NCBI GenBank assembly: GCA_008477525.1
Contig: SPDT01000006.1
Coordinates: forward strand, 4,863,501-4,927,500
From: Hypomyces perniciosus
Taxonomy: Eukaryota; Ascomycota; Sordariomycetes; Hypocreales; Hypocreaceae
DNA length: 64,000 bases
Reading direction: 5' to 3'
Below are positions 22,101 through 34,634 of the stretch, in pieces. The notes under the pieces were generated by a model. That model worked only from the letters and a program-made list of their open reading frames with translations. It searched no databases and had not been told where the DNA came from. Made by a program: the position numbers and the translations under genes. Numbering within the stretch: the first letter of the stretch is position 1; each line of letters opens with the position of its first letter.

Positions 22101-25100
22101 AGAGCCCAACTATCGCCACATGCAGACGCGTCCCAAGCCCAGGCCGGCCTGATGGACTGAATGGAGGGGGGAGAGACAGCCATTCCTCGTTTGCTGTTGA
22201 TCCATCATCCCAACTGGCATTATCGCAGGCGGCCGGCCAATGGGTCGAACATGCACTACGAGTAACACTAACCACAAGCAAGAAACCCCCACTGATGAAG
22301 CTGCCGCGCGCGCAACCCCGCATCCTTTCCCTTTCGCAGGCAAGCAAGCAAACATGTTCATTTATCCATCCATTCAATCGTGAGACGGCGGCTTCAGCGC
22401 GTAAAGCAGAAAAACACGAGAAGCCGTCCGCTCGCAGGCCCTTTGCATATTCCACTTACTACATAAGCACATACATACGCACGCTGCAGGAAGGGTGGTC
22501 GGTCCGCCATCTGAACGCAGGAGAAATGACGCCACGCTGTCAGTGGCCGGCTCGTTATGCTCGTACGTACGAAGTACTCGTAAAGTCCACAAGCCTTTAT
22601 GTCGGCCGACAGAGGCACCACTGCTGCTGCAACCTTGATCCCACCGTCCGAAATTGTGCCAATTCGGCGTCCTGAGGCGGTGAGACGTTGTTTTCTTGGC
22701 TAGGCCAGGTCGGTCGGTCTCTCGCTTAATACCTAACTCCAGACTTTGACACGCTGCATATTAATATCGTATTGCAAGGCGACGAACCCGGCTCCTCTTT
22801 GTGCTAAACTGTACGGAGCTACTCCGTACTAGTAGTACTACCGTAATATCGTAATACCGTAATACCAGCCGTTATTAATATTGGCTACCTGATTTGCCCG
22901 TGTCTCGCTCGGCCAATTGCATATCGCGCCCCTCCTACCACAGTGACGGTGACATCGCTGCAGCAGGCCGTAAGCAAAAGGGGACAGTCGGAAAGCAATA
23001 AAGGCAATAAACTTCAAACCAGAAAGGCCTAGAATGCCTCCAGAACACAGCCTCCAATGCCACCGTCTCACCACTGGAAACTCTCGTATCAAGGTATAAG
23101 ACGTGCCATACATAATATGACCTGTACTCTGCTGCCTGTATGTAAGCACCTGTGATGGTCAGGTAAAATCATGCCAAGCAAAGTGCACAGACAGGGAGAA
23201 ACGATCTACCGAGTGTCCAAGCAACGGTTCCCGTCTTGTGTTTTATGCACGTGTGTGTTTGTGTGTGTCTAAGCGGCAAGGGGGGCTGATTGTGATGTTG
23301 CGACCGACAATCTCAAATCTCCAAACGAGACAGCTAAGAAATCGGAGCAGCCTCTTCATTTCCCTTTACTAGTTCCGAGTGCTACTCCATATGCAACAGG
23401 GCGTTGAGTTCATACTCCGTACTCCGTACATGCGGTCCGAAACAATCCTTCGAGCTAGGGATTTAAAAGAAGAAAAAAAAGAGGAAATTTATTTTTGGTT
23501 AGTCAATCCCTCTTACTCATCGCCGACGAGAACCGTCCATACTGTCCATACTGGGTGGATTCGAAAATTGACGAAGAAAACAGACTAGCTTGGCGCTAAT
23601 ATCACTGGGGCTAGAAAATTCTCCTTGTTCAAGCTTTTTTTAGAGTCCACGTTTTGAGGCTCACTTCGATCGCTGTATACTGTGTACTCCGTCCACATTC
23701 CTTGTCACAATCCGTATTTGTATCGACTTCAGAAGTCGTTCGGCTTCATCAGGGCTAGGCTGAATAAGGACCAGTGCTTTGAAGGGAGCATTCTCAACTG
23801 ATTAATGTGGTGGTTCCATGCGCTTCATAGGAAGTACTGCTTCGTACTTCGTACGAGTACATATTACTACATACATTGTGCCCGGACCAACCTGCAATCG
23901 ATCAAGATCCTCGCCTTACCGGAAGCTGAGATGAGCAAGCCGAGCCGAGCGCAACATTCGCTTGGCAGGGGCGATAAGACCTGCAGCTCTGAAGTGCGAG
24001 TATTCTCTCCGAAGCGGAAAATAACAGAGCGACAGCGGAGCGTGATAAAAGTCAGTTCGATGGAATGTAGTAAGCCACTCAGACGCGCAAGACTGGGATG
24101 GGCATGGCGTGAGGCTTCAAACTTCCATTGGACCAAAACGCTTACCCAAGTGTCGGTAAAGCACATGTTCTTCTGCCGACAACATAGCCACTTCGATTCT
24201 AGGCCTTCTTAGTATGACATGACACAGAGTGCTGAAACTTACTCGTCCTCCATGTACTAGAGTGGGCGAACTCTCCTCTTCGTCAGCCCTATTGTTCCCC
24301 ACCGACCATTGAACTTTTTATAACCAACTCAGGAGTGGAATCACACCACACGCGGATCTGCTGGAATCCTTGCTGATGGTGTGGCCATCAATGAAAGGAG
24401 CACCAGTGGCTGAGGCGGTGTGATTATGCGTGATTGTCAAAGCCTCATGCCTCAGTGGCGAGCAGCATTTTCACGGTACGGTGCACATCGGAAGTTGTTC
24501 CAACCTGGATAAAGGGAACAACAGAGTTGCGGTGATCCAGATTCTTGTCATGCTGATCCGAAATTCCGACATTTGTCGAGGACCATCCCGGAAAGCCAAG
24601 CCGCGGCTGTGCAGTGATGACGGGTCATGACGTGACGATTTCGAGAACAAAGTAACCTGCGGCCTCGGCGGCTGCTGATAGTCCAAGTTTACCTTGGTCG
24701 AAAACAATCCAGTATCGAATTCGACCTCGAGGATCTGAGGTTTTGGGGCTTTCGCACACTCCGACGAGACTGTCGTGGTGATTCTGCCCCAAAGCTCGTA
24801 GACCAAGCCCATTTCAACATGTGGCGAAAGCCATTTCTTTCATCCCAAGCACATTTGTCCAAGAAAAACCAAATTCGAAAACACCAGGTAGTATGTATGG
24901 TTCGATGAGTAGAAGGGAAGACACACTTTCCTTGAGCATTGCCAACATCCTCACGAATTTCTTGAGACAGAGCTGTGTGAGAAGATTTGGCGGGTATGGA
25001 TAATATATAATCACGTGGACTAGCACGTGCCCTTCTGTCGGTCGGATTTTCCCGCTAGCCGAATTGTGACTGCTGTTCGGCAAAGATTGGTGCCAACGAC

Positions 25101-25152
25101 CTCAATTGAGCTCATTGCAAAGCATCAACTCAATCGTCCGCTCAATCCCATC
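19196..25152. other. 6 kb gene desert between divergent genes
   Basis: No supportable gene in 5,957 bp. The longest frames (for example 22067-22675) overlap others on the opposite strand and have no recognisable protein features. Base composition looks ordinary and not AT-rich. It contains TACTCCGTA elements at 22820-22828, 23413-23421 and 23420-23428, TACGAAGTA at 22568-22576, and TACTTCGTA at 23845-23853 running into TACGAGTA at 23852-23859. The distal part must include the promoters of the acidic protein gene and of atp16. Confidence 0.6.
25012..25029. promoter_or_regulatory. Twin CACGTG boxes upstream of atp16
   Basis: Two perfect CACGTG palindromes at 25012-25017 and 25024-25029, centre to centre 12 bp and so roughly one helical turn apart, lie about 125-140 bp before the atp16 start. 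CACGTG is the bHLH core site (Cbf1/Pho4 type), and Cbf1 sites are common near respiratory genes in yeasts. Function here is inference. Confidence 0.5.
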
Positions 25153-25939
25153 ATGAACTCCCTCCGCGTTGCCCGTGCGGCTCTTCGAGCTCGCCCCGCC
25201 GCCATGCGAGTGGCCATCCAGCGGAGAGGATACGCTGAGGCCGTCCCCGACAAGGTGAGGAGGATACTTCGGGCAACCCACTCTTGAAGAACCATATCGC
25301 TGACCCCATTCACAGATCAAGCTGAGCCTGTCTCTGCCTTTCCAGGTATGAAAATGTCCCCGAGGGCGATCGATTTACCGAACATACGATGCGATTGGGC
25401 CAGCACGGAGGATATGCGACAATTGATGCGCCCGGTGCTAATTACCGCAATGCAGTCCATCTACAAGTCGCAAGACGTCGTCCAGGTCAACATCCCCGCA
25501 GAGTCTGGTGAAATGGGTGTCCTTGCGAACCACGTCCCCTCTATCGAGCAGCTCAAGCCCGGCCTGGTCGAGGTCGTTGAGGAGACCGGCCCCGCCAAGC
25601 AGTTCTTCCGTACGATATATCCCCGCGTGCCGATCAAGCAGACCGAAACTGACGAATTTTATGTGTAGTGTCTGGTGGATTTGCGTCGGTTCAGCCCAAC
25701 TCCATCTTGAGCATCAACGCCCCTGAGGCCTACCCCCTCGAGGATTTCAGCGCTGAGGCTATCCGGGCACAGATCGCCGAGGCCCAGAAGGTTGCCAGCG
25801 GCAGCGGAAGTGAGCAGGACATCGCTGAGGCCAAGATTGAGCTGGAGGTATGTCAAAATACGAACACACACACCCACTGTTGGACAGTCGCTAACGTTGC
25901 GGACAGATTCTCGAGACTCTTTCTGCTCTTGTCAAATAA
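25153..25939 (+). CDS. atp16: Mitochondrial F1Fo ATP synthase delta subunit
   Basis: Five exons, 25153-25254, 25316-25345, 25456-25609, 25669-25847 and 25907-25939, encode 165 aa, the usual length. Exon 2 is a 30 nt micro-exon. The N-terminus (MNSLRVARAALRARPAAMRV...RRGYAEA) is a clear arginine-rich mitochondrial presequence. The mature part has the epsilon/delta beta-sandwich signature VNIPAESGEMGVLANHVPSIEQLKPG and then the helical domain SAEAIRAQIAEAQK...IAEAKIELEILETLSALVK. It forms part of the central rotor stalk that joins F1 to the c-ring. Introns of 61, 110, 59 and 59 nt all have GT-AG ends and keep the frame. Confidence 0.95.
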
Positions 25940-26303
25940 ACTGGTGGTTGTCGTGGCATACATTGTACATCAAAATTTCCTACACGTCCTTAGCGCAGAG
26001 CCGAGACAATTGATTCCAGTCGTGGTGCTGTGATCTGCGAGCCGGGCCTTGTTTTCGGATTGCTTTCTACATGTGCTTTCATGAAACTTGCTCCTGCCGC
26101 CCCTAAACAAATAAATTGTACTATCGTATCGCTATGTTTCGTTTCAGGGGTCTCTTTCCAAGACCGCCAAGTACCCCTTCTTCCATCTCTCTTTCCCACC
26201 TAGACGTGTTTGAAATGCATTTATGGTTACAAAATCTATCCCAAGGCGTACAGGCTTGAGTCCCTGGGAGTATCTTTACGATTCTCTCTATTCTTTGAGC
26301 ATC
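25940..26303. other. Intergenic region downstream of atp16
   Basis: A 364 bp gap between two plus-strand genes, presumably the atp16 3' UTR and the promoter of the next gene. No features seen. Confidence 0.35.
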
Positions 26304-28922
26304 ATGGCACATCCTTTATCTAATAGTCCCAAGACACCCATCAAAAGCGCTCCATCGTTACATGACCAACACCAGGCACAGGGTGATCTAGTTCCCTCTG
26401 GACTTGTCGAAACTCGCATTCGCCAACTCGACAAAATCGCCAGCAAGGAACAGCTAGACGCTCTGGGATTTTCACACACGGCGGATACGGACTCCAGGCT
26501 TGGATAGGGTCGCCGGGAAGGTGAAAAGTCCTGCAGCCCAGTGTGTCGGCGTGCACGACTTGAAGTGTCCGCCTCTCCTCCAGTTGGACATTCTTACCCG
26601 GGATTAAGGGTTGACGAGAGCCACTACGATGATCATGGGATTGTCTGGGAAGTCGGGTCCGCAGGTGGGACTCGCGTATGGCACAACCGGCCGAATTTGA
26701 GAGCGTCGAGATCGAGCATTTCTGCAGGTTTATCGAGTCCCATACGAGGTCCAAGCAGGCTACGCCGCTCTTATAGATCGAGTAACTCTTTGGGGGAACA
26801 GCCTGTCCACAGAAACATATCAACTTCGAATGCCCTGATTTCTACTCCGGGACCGTATGCCTCGCTATCCACGATTCTGCAGACGGAGGAGAGCTCTATC
26901 AAACAGCGACAAGACGCCTTGGAAATCTTTGACATGTTCGGTGTTTCGCGACCAGAGGGTTTGTTGTCGGATGAGGGCGAGCAACGGCCAGTTTCTCAAC
27001 CAAGAACTATTCAAATCTGCCACTCGTGCGGTGAATCCTTACAATCTCGAGCCAGTTGCGTCAGATGCGATCATGAATTCTGTTTCAAGTGTACAACCGA
27101 GCTGGCAGATGATGTTCCGGAGTCCATAAACCCTGCCGATGGGGATGACAGCAAATCCTCCGCACCCTCTGAGAGAGTATGTAACCGATCCACAGCTTCT
27201 CGGCAGGCCATACCTTCGAGATCAAGTCCAACAAAACATAGCATCTCCCATCAAACGAACAATGAGGAAACCGAGTCCTGCGAGGGCCATGCACATGGAA
27301 CTCACGAAGGGACTCGACAGCCAAGACAGATATCGGATCATATCCTTCGTCAACACCGAGAGAGATCCCATGATGAATCTTCGCAATGCTCCGACGCACG
27401 TTGCCTTACTTGTCGTGCTAGCAAAGACCCTACTCGACACTGCATTTGCTGCACTGCTCGGCGATCTGCTGCAAGACGCAGGACGATAGATACAGCCAGA
27501 ACAATCGAGCGGGAGAGAGGAAACTCCATGAGTGTGCCGAGGAGCTCACGGAACATAAAGGCTACCGTACAAGATGAAGCTGAGACTAAGAGGAGCTCAA
27601 CAGAGGCCTCAACCAGCACCCTGTCATCTAACTATGCCACGTCTGCAAGACTTTCCAGAATACACGCTCTGGAACGCCATGGCAGAGTCAAGATCGCCGA
27701 TGAAACATACAGTCACTATCTCGACAGGGATATGAGAGTTACCGCCGCGAGCGAGGCGGAAGACCACAAACTAGTCGAGGATCTAAGAGTCTCACTGCCT
27801 CCACAAGCTCATAACTTACCCTTTGATACGAGAACAGAAGCTCCAAGCCACAGGAAAGTTCATGACCTCGCCGACGACGTCATCAATACTCAGCCAACGG
27901 CATATCGTTCGCACGATCTCGAGCAAGATGTTTTCGTGTCGCGATCAAAAGGTAAGGAGCCAGCAACGCCTTCAATGTTACTGCGTGATGAAGGTAGAAG
28001 GACGCCGATATTGGCCTTGGAGGGTGTTGAGATTGTTGACAGCGGGAGCTCTTCGAACCATGGCATATCAATATCACCAACGTCATACAAAGCGGTTCCA
28101 AGGACCCCAGGGTCATCCCGTCGGATCTCGCTGTCCAAGGATCGCGGCGCTGCATCAGAATCACATACCAAGTTCAAACATCGACAAAGAATCATTGATG
28201 GTGATGTGCACCATTCACATCGGCATCACCACACTGACCCGAGGTCACAGCTCAGAAGAGTGGACAGCGTAAGTCCTGAGACACCGACGAGGACAACTGA
28301 AGTAATGCTGTGGACAAAGCGTTCCCTGAGAAAAGTCGGCAACAGCTCTAAAGACACTCAACACGAAACGGAGATGTTAGACCTCTCAACGTGGAAACGG
28401 CAGTTGGGGAAGATCAGCAAATCAGGGCGCAACTCACCGACAAAGACGCTTACCCCTTTGGCATCAGACATGGGGATCACTTCCCATCAGTCTCCCAAGA
28501 CACCAAATCGACACGTGGGAAGACGAAGTGACGTTTGTGTTTCCTGTAGCCCAAGCCAATCACCATGGCGAATTATTAAAGAACAATCAACGAGCAATTG
28601 TGTTCGTCTGTCACCCTCGAAAGATGTAGACTGTGGAGGTTGCCAGATACAAGTTAAGGGGCGCGATGCTAAGTTACTTGAGCCGCCCAGGCCTAATGTC
28701 AGCCCATCAGTGCGATCACTGGTTTCATCGAGAACGGCTGGAAGTTGCCGAGGGGATGAGATGAATGAAATAATAGGCAACGCTTATCGTCGAATCCGGC
28801 GGATCCATGGCTCAGACAGCCTACAGGTTCAACAACGCCAGTCCGATGAGATGTCAAAAAACTCCGCCGATGCTGTCAACTCCAACTCCGGTTTGCCCAT
28901 AGACCACCATTTTTGTGAATAG
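26304..28922 (+). CDS. Large cysteine-cluster protein of unknown function with interrupted frame
   Basis: Not recognised. The main open stretch runs from 26508 to a TAG at 28920-28922 (about 804 codons) but has no ATG until 26934, 142 codons in. In the same frame just upstream, an ATG at 26304 opens 67 coding-like codons that end in a TAG at 26505-26507. The true start is therefore probably 26304 with the TAG removed or mutated. One spliced alternative starts at ATG 26362, with intron 26383-26507 (gtgatc...gatag), which also joins in frame. The protein has a zinc-type cluster, CHSCGES...CVRCDHEFCFKC, near 27019-27093, a second Cys-rich run (CLTCRASKDPTRHCICC) near 27400-27450, and long Ser/Arg-rich disordered regions. 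The frame continues beyond the final TAG to 29159. Confidence 0.65.
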
Positions 28923-29159
28923 CGCTCTCGATATATGGGTCTCAGCGGTGACTTTGAACAGCTGAAGGTTGAGCTTGGTACCCTTGAGGGCAAAACTCGG
29001 CATGACAACTGCATGGGAGCTGAAAGTCAGTCTACTGCGCACAATTGTCATAATTCTGGGATTGAAGGTTTGACCATTATTGTACACAGGAGGTGCAAGG
29101 AGGACTTGGTAATAAACACGGACTTAAGGGAAGAAGAGACGACTCATGAGAACGAGTGA
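28923..29159 (+). pseudogene. In-frame coding-like extension after the second TAG
   Basis: Directly after the TAG at 28920-28922 the same frame continues for 78 codons to a TGA at 29157-29159. It reads RSRYMGLSGDFEQLKVELGTLEG and onward, a charged helical sequence that looks like a natural C-terminus. It may be the lost end of the preceding gene, a last exon (a 48 nt phase-0 intron ending at this TAG is formally possible but has a weak gtcaac donor), or chance. Confidence 0.35.
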
Positions 29160-31804
29160 GTGTTTAGAACTGATAGGTATAAGAAGGAAAACAGGCGTCG
29201 TTGCTATGAGACTATGGCTACGCCGCATCATATTCAGGGTATTCATTAGATCCATGAGTGGAAACATCAAGTTCAGTAGACTTTAGGGGTTAGTTACTAG
29301 CAAATTCACATGTTGCTTGGGAGTGTTTGCCCTCCCTTCGCCTTCATAGAAACAAAGACTATGTCTTTAAGCCCTGGAGGTAGATGACATTTCATTTGCA
29401 TAAATTACCAAGAGTTTGGATGCTGTTCCTTTACGGACAGAAAGGTTGCTTGGAAGTTGGGTTGTAGATGGACTATTACGATGAATGGGGAAATGGCACT
29501 GCGGTACACACAATTCTCAGTAACGATATACATAATACAAATAGGTCGAGGAGTAAGTGATGGAGCTATACATCTCAGGAGAGAATCACACCGAGTTACA
29601 TTAGCACTATCCTGACAGAGGTCCTGATGTCATTGTCGAAGGAGTCTACTCCTTGATATGATTAGTCCTACCTTGATCTCGATGACTCCTTAAGCCATAT
29701 GACTCTTATCGCCCTCTCAACCACTCATATTTCATCTCATGCAGAGTTTTGATACACTTAACTCTCTGGAGATGATAGGTGGCGCAGATGATGAGTTGGC
29801 ATCAACCTGACCCTCTCAGAGAAGCGCCAGCGAAAGACATACAGAAGACTACTTGCCAAGCGAGGCCCCGATGCTCAAGCCATTTAACCAATACTGCCAC
29901 GCGAGAGAAGCAGGAAACGTACGATACCGCCCGCTGGCTCTGAGTTGTTCTACTTGGAAACTTGGCAACGCAGTGCAGAGAATACCGCGCGCGCGCGCGC
30001 CTCCGGCCGTGTGCTTCTTCCGAAGGAGAGAGCGAGACCAGCCAGGGAACACCTATTACTGTAGTAACCTACACGGAAGCCCGAATTCTGTAGGCAAAGC
30101 TCCATCAGGTGAAGCTCTGTGGATCAACCAGAGCCCGAAAAGGGGCGGTCTGCGAGAACAGCAAAACAACGCTTGGCATTGTGTTGTTTCCTCATGCATG
30201 GGACATCTTCTCTTCGCATAGTACTACTAACTGCTGCTCTTATCAGTTGTTGGCTAAGCGCGGCGAAGTAGCAGCAGTGGACATGATGGGGACACGGGGA
30301 AGACGGTAGACCCAGGCACCACCACCACCACACATAACAAGTTTGAGGCCATCGTGAGCCTCGCCTTGGCCGCACAGAACTTTCACCGACACAACGATAA
30401 GTTTACCTAGCGGATGATGCTGCTGATGGATGACGCTAGCCAGCACATCACATCAGCACACGCCCCCATGTCAGCCCAACCCAACGGGAGAACGGGAGGG
30501 CCCTTTTTTTTTTCTGGTGCTTGGGTGGAGGGGAAGGGGGCGTCACCAGCATGACGGGTCCCCTCTGCCTCGCAGGATCAGCAGGGGTTTGAGGGCGTTT
30601 TACTCCTGGTCTGCGTCATGAGTGCGGGGAGCTGATTGTCCATGATTGTTTACTGAATACGGGGCGGGAGTACCGAGCATTGCAACGGGCCTGAACCCTG
30701 GTGTGACAATGGTGGAGGCCTTATGTGAGAAAGATAGCAAGCAGTACGAGTAATAGTAGATACGGGGGGTAGGAGTCGCAATGATGCCTGAGCTTGCAAG
30801 CCAACAGCATCGAGCAATGGCTTGTTTGAAGTTGAACGTCGATTTTCTCAGAAGGGACAAGTTCCGAGTCCAGCACACTGCAGTTGGGGGCCAGGTTCTC
30901 GTTTCCAAGACGAATCCTCATGTGGCATGTAGTATGTATGTAGTGTGATGTGGCATGCAGACCAAGGTAGTATACGAAGCAGGTACCAATCCCGCTCCAC
31001 GCATCTCTATGGGACTATATGCAGTTGCACCTTGTTGGCATACACACGGCGGTGGGTTTTTTTTTCATTTTTTCTCTTTACAAAAAGGCCCTCGTCATGG
31101 GGGTGTTCGTCGAGTCAAGTCGAGCCTTATCCAGGTAGTAGTAGTAGTAGTATCTAACCACGCGCGGCTGGGGCGGAAGCGCCCGCGGACTGGCGCACCC
31201 AGATTGAGGGAGAGAGAGTGTGTGTGTAAGCATATGAGTGGGCGAGAGACAGGTCTTGTGAGTGCCTCCGTGTTCGAAAGAAGAAGGCTGGTTCTGGTTC
31301 TGGCGGTTGTGTGTGGTCTGGCGTGGTGTGGTATTGGGCAGTGCTGCCCAAAGGGGGGGCCCTCCTTGCATGACATGACATAGCATCACATCACGCACGC
31401 ACATACACGTACGTGACGCCTTGCGTCCGCCGTCGGTCAGCATGCCTCCATCACTAACCATTCGAGTAAGTCATCCCATCCCATCTACGGAGTTCTACGG
31501 AGTAGTATGTACATACATCCCACCACGTCAGACGCGCCGCGACGTGTCTGCCATCACAGTCCCGCGTCCCCCATGCCTTGGAAAGCAGCCCGGACGAACG
31601 CGGCGGTGAAAAGGGTCAAAAAAAAATCCAGGAGGTTGGACGGTGATACTATGTATGGGTGTGAGGAGCAGAAAGAGAGAAGTGGAAAGAAAGCCAACCA
31701 GGATAGCATACTGACCGCAACTATACCTACGAGTACATTGCATTGAGGGCTAGCAGGTAGTTTTTTTTTTTGTCTCTCCTTTCCCCGGCAAGCTTCGCGT
31801 CAGG

Positions 31805-31829
31805 CAGAGAGAGAGAGAGAGAGAGAGAG
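31805..31829. repeat. (GA)12 microsatellite
   Basis: An uninterrupted GA dinucleotide run of about 25 bp, seen directly. Confidence 0.9.
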
Positions 31830-33651
31830 CGCGGTTCTCAAGGAGAGAAAAGTGTGCCTGCGCCGAAGTGCATCGGACGCATGAAGATGGCGCGAGCCTG
31901 TTATTTTTTGGCTACTCTTTTCCTTTCCTCTTCCCAGACGGGAAAACAGAGCCTAACCGCGCTTCTTGGAGAGTGGGTGGGGAAGAGCAGCAAATGCCTC
32001 AGATTCAGGGACTTGTAATTCATGCCGTGCCATGCCATGCATGCTTCCAATACGGAGTACGGCATAAGAAGCGGCATGTCTCCTCTAGCGTGACCGTTGA
32101 GACGCAGTCGTCTGTCTCTTCAGGTACTATTGTTTTTTTTTCCTTTTGTCTGAAGATGGCGCATGTACTCCGTAATCAATCATCCAAACCTGCTCATAGT
32201 GGTGACGATAAAAACCGGCCAAAACACAGAAGGGCATGGCCGACCCGCTTACTCACCTCCCCGGGGCTGTGGGGCCGGAACGCCGGAGACCGGGGCCGAG
32301 GACGCAAACACACACAACACACGCAGGCGGTGAGACGGCACCGAAGGGGGTGGGCCATGAAAGGGCGGCTGGGCTGGGAGCTGGAAGCCGGACAATGCAG
32401 CATCAGCATCAGCAGCATCAGCAGCAGTCATAGCAGCGGTGAGCGACAGAGATCAAGTTGAATCGGCCGTCGCAATGAAGCATCATCTCGTACGAGAAAA
32501 CCTGGAAGCGAGCGACAAGAAGAAGCGGGCCGATCCACAGCGAACCCAAACCATCAGATCGGTCCGCATGAACGGATGGGGGGGAAGCAGGAGGTGAGGC
32601 TGAAGCTTCTGACACACAAATCAAATCAACAGCCCTCCATTCCTCAACCCGCGTTTTCTTGCAGCTTCTGGGCTTGGCCATATTTGATGAGTTGGCACAA
32701 CACCACAGCCACATCGAGGTAGGAGGAAATGCAAGACCTAACCGATCGAGGGGGGGGAAAGTAAATAAAAAAACAACAAAGGGAGAGACGAACGACGACA
32801 AGAAAAAAGCAACTATGTACTACTGCTGCTCACAACTGCCCATACGTACAGAGAGTATGTGTCAGTCTGATTCACCAAGAGGCGGGACGGCACGAACAAG
32901 GTGCTGCTTTCGTACCTCGTAGGCACAGTTCGCGAAGATACCTACCTTTGAGGGGGGGGTCCGCTGCATGCGTTTCCAAATCTTTTCCTTCTGCGGCGTA
33001 CTCCGTACATTTGGCGTCAGCGGGCACAGCGGTCTGTCTCAGAAGCTGCATACATACATACCCGGGGCAGTGGAGGCGGGTCAAGCTTCGAGTCGAGGGA
33101 TGTCATTGTATGTAGTACCTTTCAACCACCATTACCACGTATGTACATACTCGTACATTGATTAGTGTGTGGTGCAGCATCTACTGCCTATAACATACAT
33201 ACCCGCAGATTATGTCTCGTTTCGGGACTCAGTCTGGAACCAATGCCGTGTTGCTTGCATGTAGTACAGGTACCAGACCAGGTAGGTGTGTAGGCGTGCA
33301 GAATACCCAACCCTTGCATCGATACAGTTGTCACAAATCTCCACGGGGAATATATCTCCCATTGGGTGGGAATGCGGATACCTGCTTCGTACATGTACGC
33401 AAATCCTGCCGCCATCTGGGCTGCCCATGAGGCGCATATGGCCACGCTCCATTGTGGCTACCCTGTACCGATCTTCACCTCCATGTGGGAATGAACCAAG
33501 GACCCGTCACCATAGAGACCGTGGGCAATGATGCAGGGACCGACTGAATCGGAGATTTGGTGTTGTATTATTTGATTTTCGCCCAAATAGTCGTTTTGGG
33601 GTACGGAGTAGTAGTGGATTCAATCTCCCAGCTCGCTGACAGCATCGTGTC

Positions 33652-34634
33652 TCACATCTTGAACTTGAATAGCTCTAACCCTGTGGTTCCTACATCCACC
33701 TTGAAGACGGCACCGCCATACGCCCTACTTGTCTCTTCGCCGTCATCATCCGATGCTGAGGTGATGACCAACTCCGTACCCACAAACTGCACGCAAGTAA
33801 TGTTGCGTGTTGGCAAGTGTATTTTCCCAACCACCTTGCCTTCGGGTGTAAGCTTGAGCACAAGGCCCTCGCCATACACAGCATGCCACATATTTCCATT
33901 GACGTCGATGCGGAATCCGTCAGGCTCCCCCGGTCCATCATGTCGGTACCACAGCCGCTTGCCCGACACCGCACCGGTCTCCGGTGAGTAGTCAAATGCA
34001 AACACCTCTCGTGACTTGGAGTGTGTGAAGTACATGGTCTTGTTGTCTGGCGACCAGCCCACCGAGTTGGGGATACTCAAGCTAGCAAGAACCTCGTCCC
34101 TGGCACTAGGCGAGCCGAAGCGGACGAGTGACCCTGCAAACGCCATCAGGTTAATTCCAAAGACGACCTCCGTGCCCGTATAAGAGTTTCTCTATTACCT
34201 TCAGGCTGAATCTCTCCATAGCCAAAGTCGGTCATAGTGCCAAGCCAGAATCTCCCATGCGGATCTGCCGCACCGTCGTTGCTGCGCACACGCTCATTGC
34301 GCCCCTGCTCGTTGAACTCGGCGAGCATCTCATACGTTCCGGCCTGGCGGTCTAGCACCGCAATGCCGTACTTGACACCGATCAAGATGCGATCGCGCGG
34401 GTCCGCCCCCGCGATATCGGCTGTAACTGTCGGACAAATGTCGAGCTGAACTGTCTGCAGGGACACAGCGTTTCCGGGATCGATTGCAGACACGGTGTGC
34501 AACTGCTTCTTCCTGATGTCCACAAGACGCACCGAGTTGGTTTCCTTTTCGTAAAACGGGCCTTCGCCGAGGGAGCAGTGCAGTTCAAGCCATGGCTTGT
34601 CCACTGTCCACTGCTGCAGGATGGGAGAGGCCAT
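33652..34634 (-). CDS. SMP-30/gluconolactonase-type (regucalcin-like) protein
   Basis: Exons 34634-34199 and 34133-33652 on the minus strand encode 305 aa; the 65 nt intron joins EIQPEG to SLVRFG. Length and fold signals fit the six-bladed SMP-30 lactonase family. Probable metal ligands are the Glu in CSLGEGPFY, Asn and Asp in RSNDGAADPHGRFWLGTM, Asn in SIPNSVGWSPD, and Asp in GEPDGFRIDVNGNMW. Such enzymes hydrolyse sugar or other lactones with a divalent cation. There is no signal peptide, so it should be cytosolic. The ATG at 34634 is chosen because it starts just before the conserved WTVDKPWLELHCSLGEGP; the frame is open upstream. It stands alone between two large deserts. Confidence 0.9.

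Larger units (their letters stand above)
28923..33651. other. 4.7 kb gene desert with simple repeats
   Basis: Apart from the short extension to 29159, I see no gene. It contains a (CG)n run at 29986-30000, a (GTA)6 run at 31135-31152, a (GA)12 run at 31805-31829, and TACGGAGTA/TACTCCGTA elements at 31496-31504, 32051-32059, 32166-32174, 32999-33007 and 33602-33610. The last copy lies about 40 bp past the stop of the SMP-30 gene. Long frames in 31.8-32.8 kb lack ATG starts or overlap one another. Confidence 0.55.

Noticed and set aside
22067..22675. 202-codon plus-strand frame in the first desert
   Set aside because: It overlaps long frames on the opposite strand, has no recognisable domain or consistent composition and crosses a family element; most likely chance.
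19196..25152. Desert as a RIP-degraded transposon block
   Set aside because: By eye the DNA is not AT-rich and shows no TpA excess or transposon protein remnants; a RIP index calculation would settle it.
31868..32461. 197-codon plus-strand frame
   Set aside because: The start is GTG, the region is dominated by simple repeats (GA, CAG/AGC-type) and there is no protein signature.
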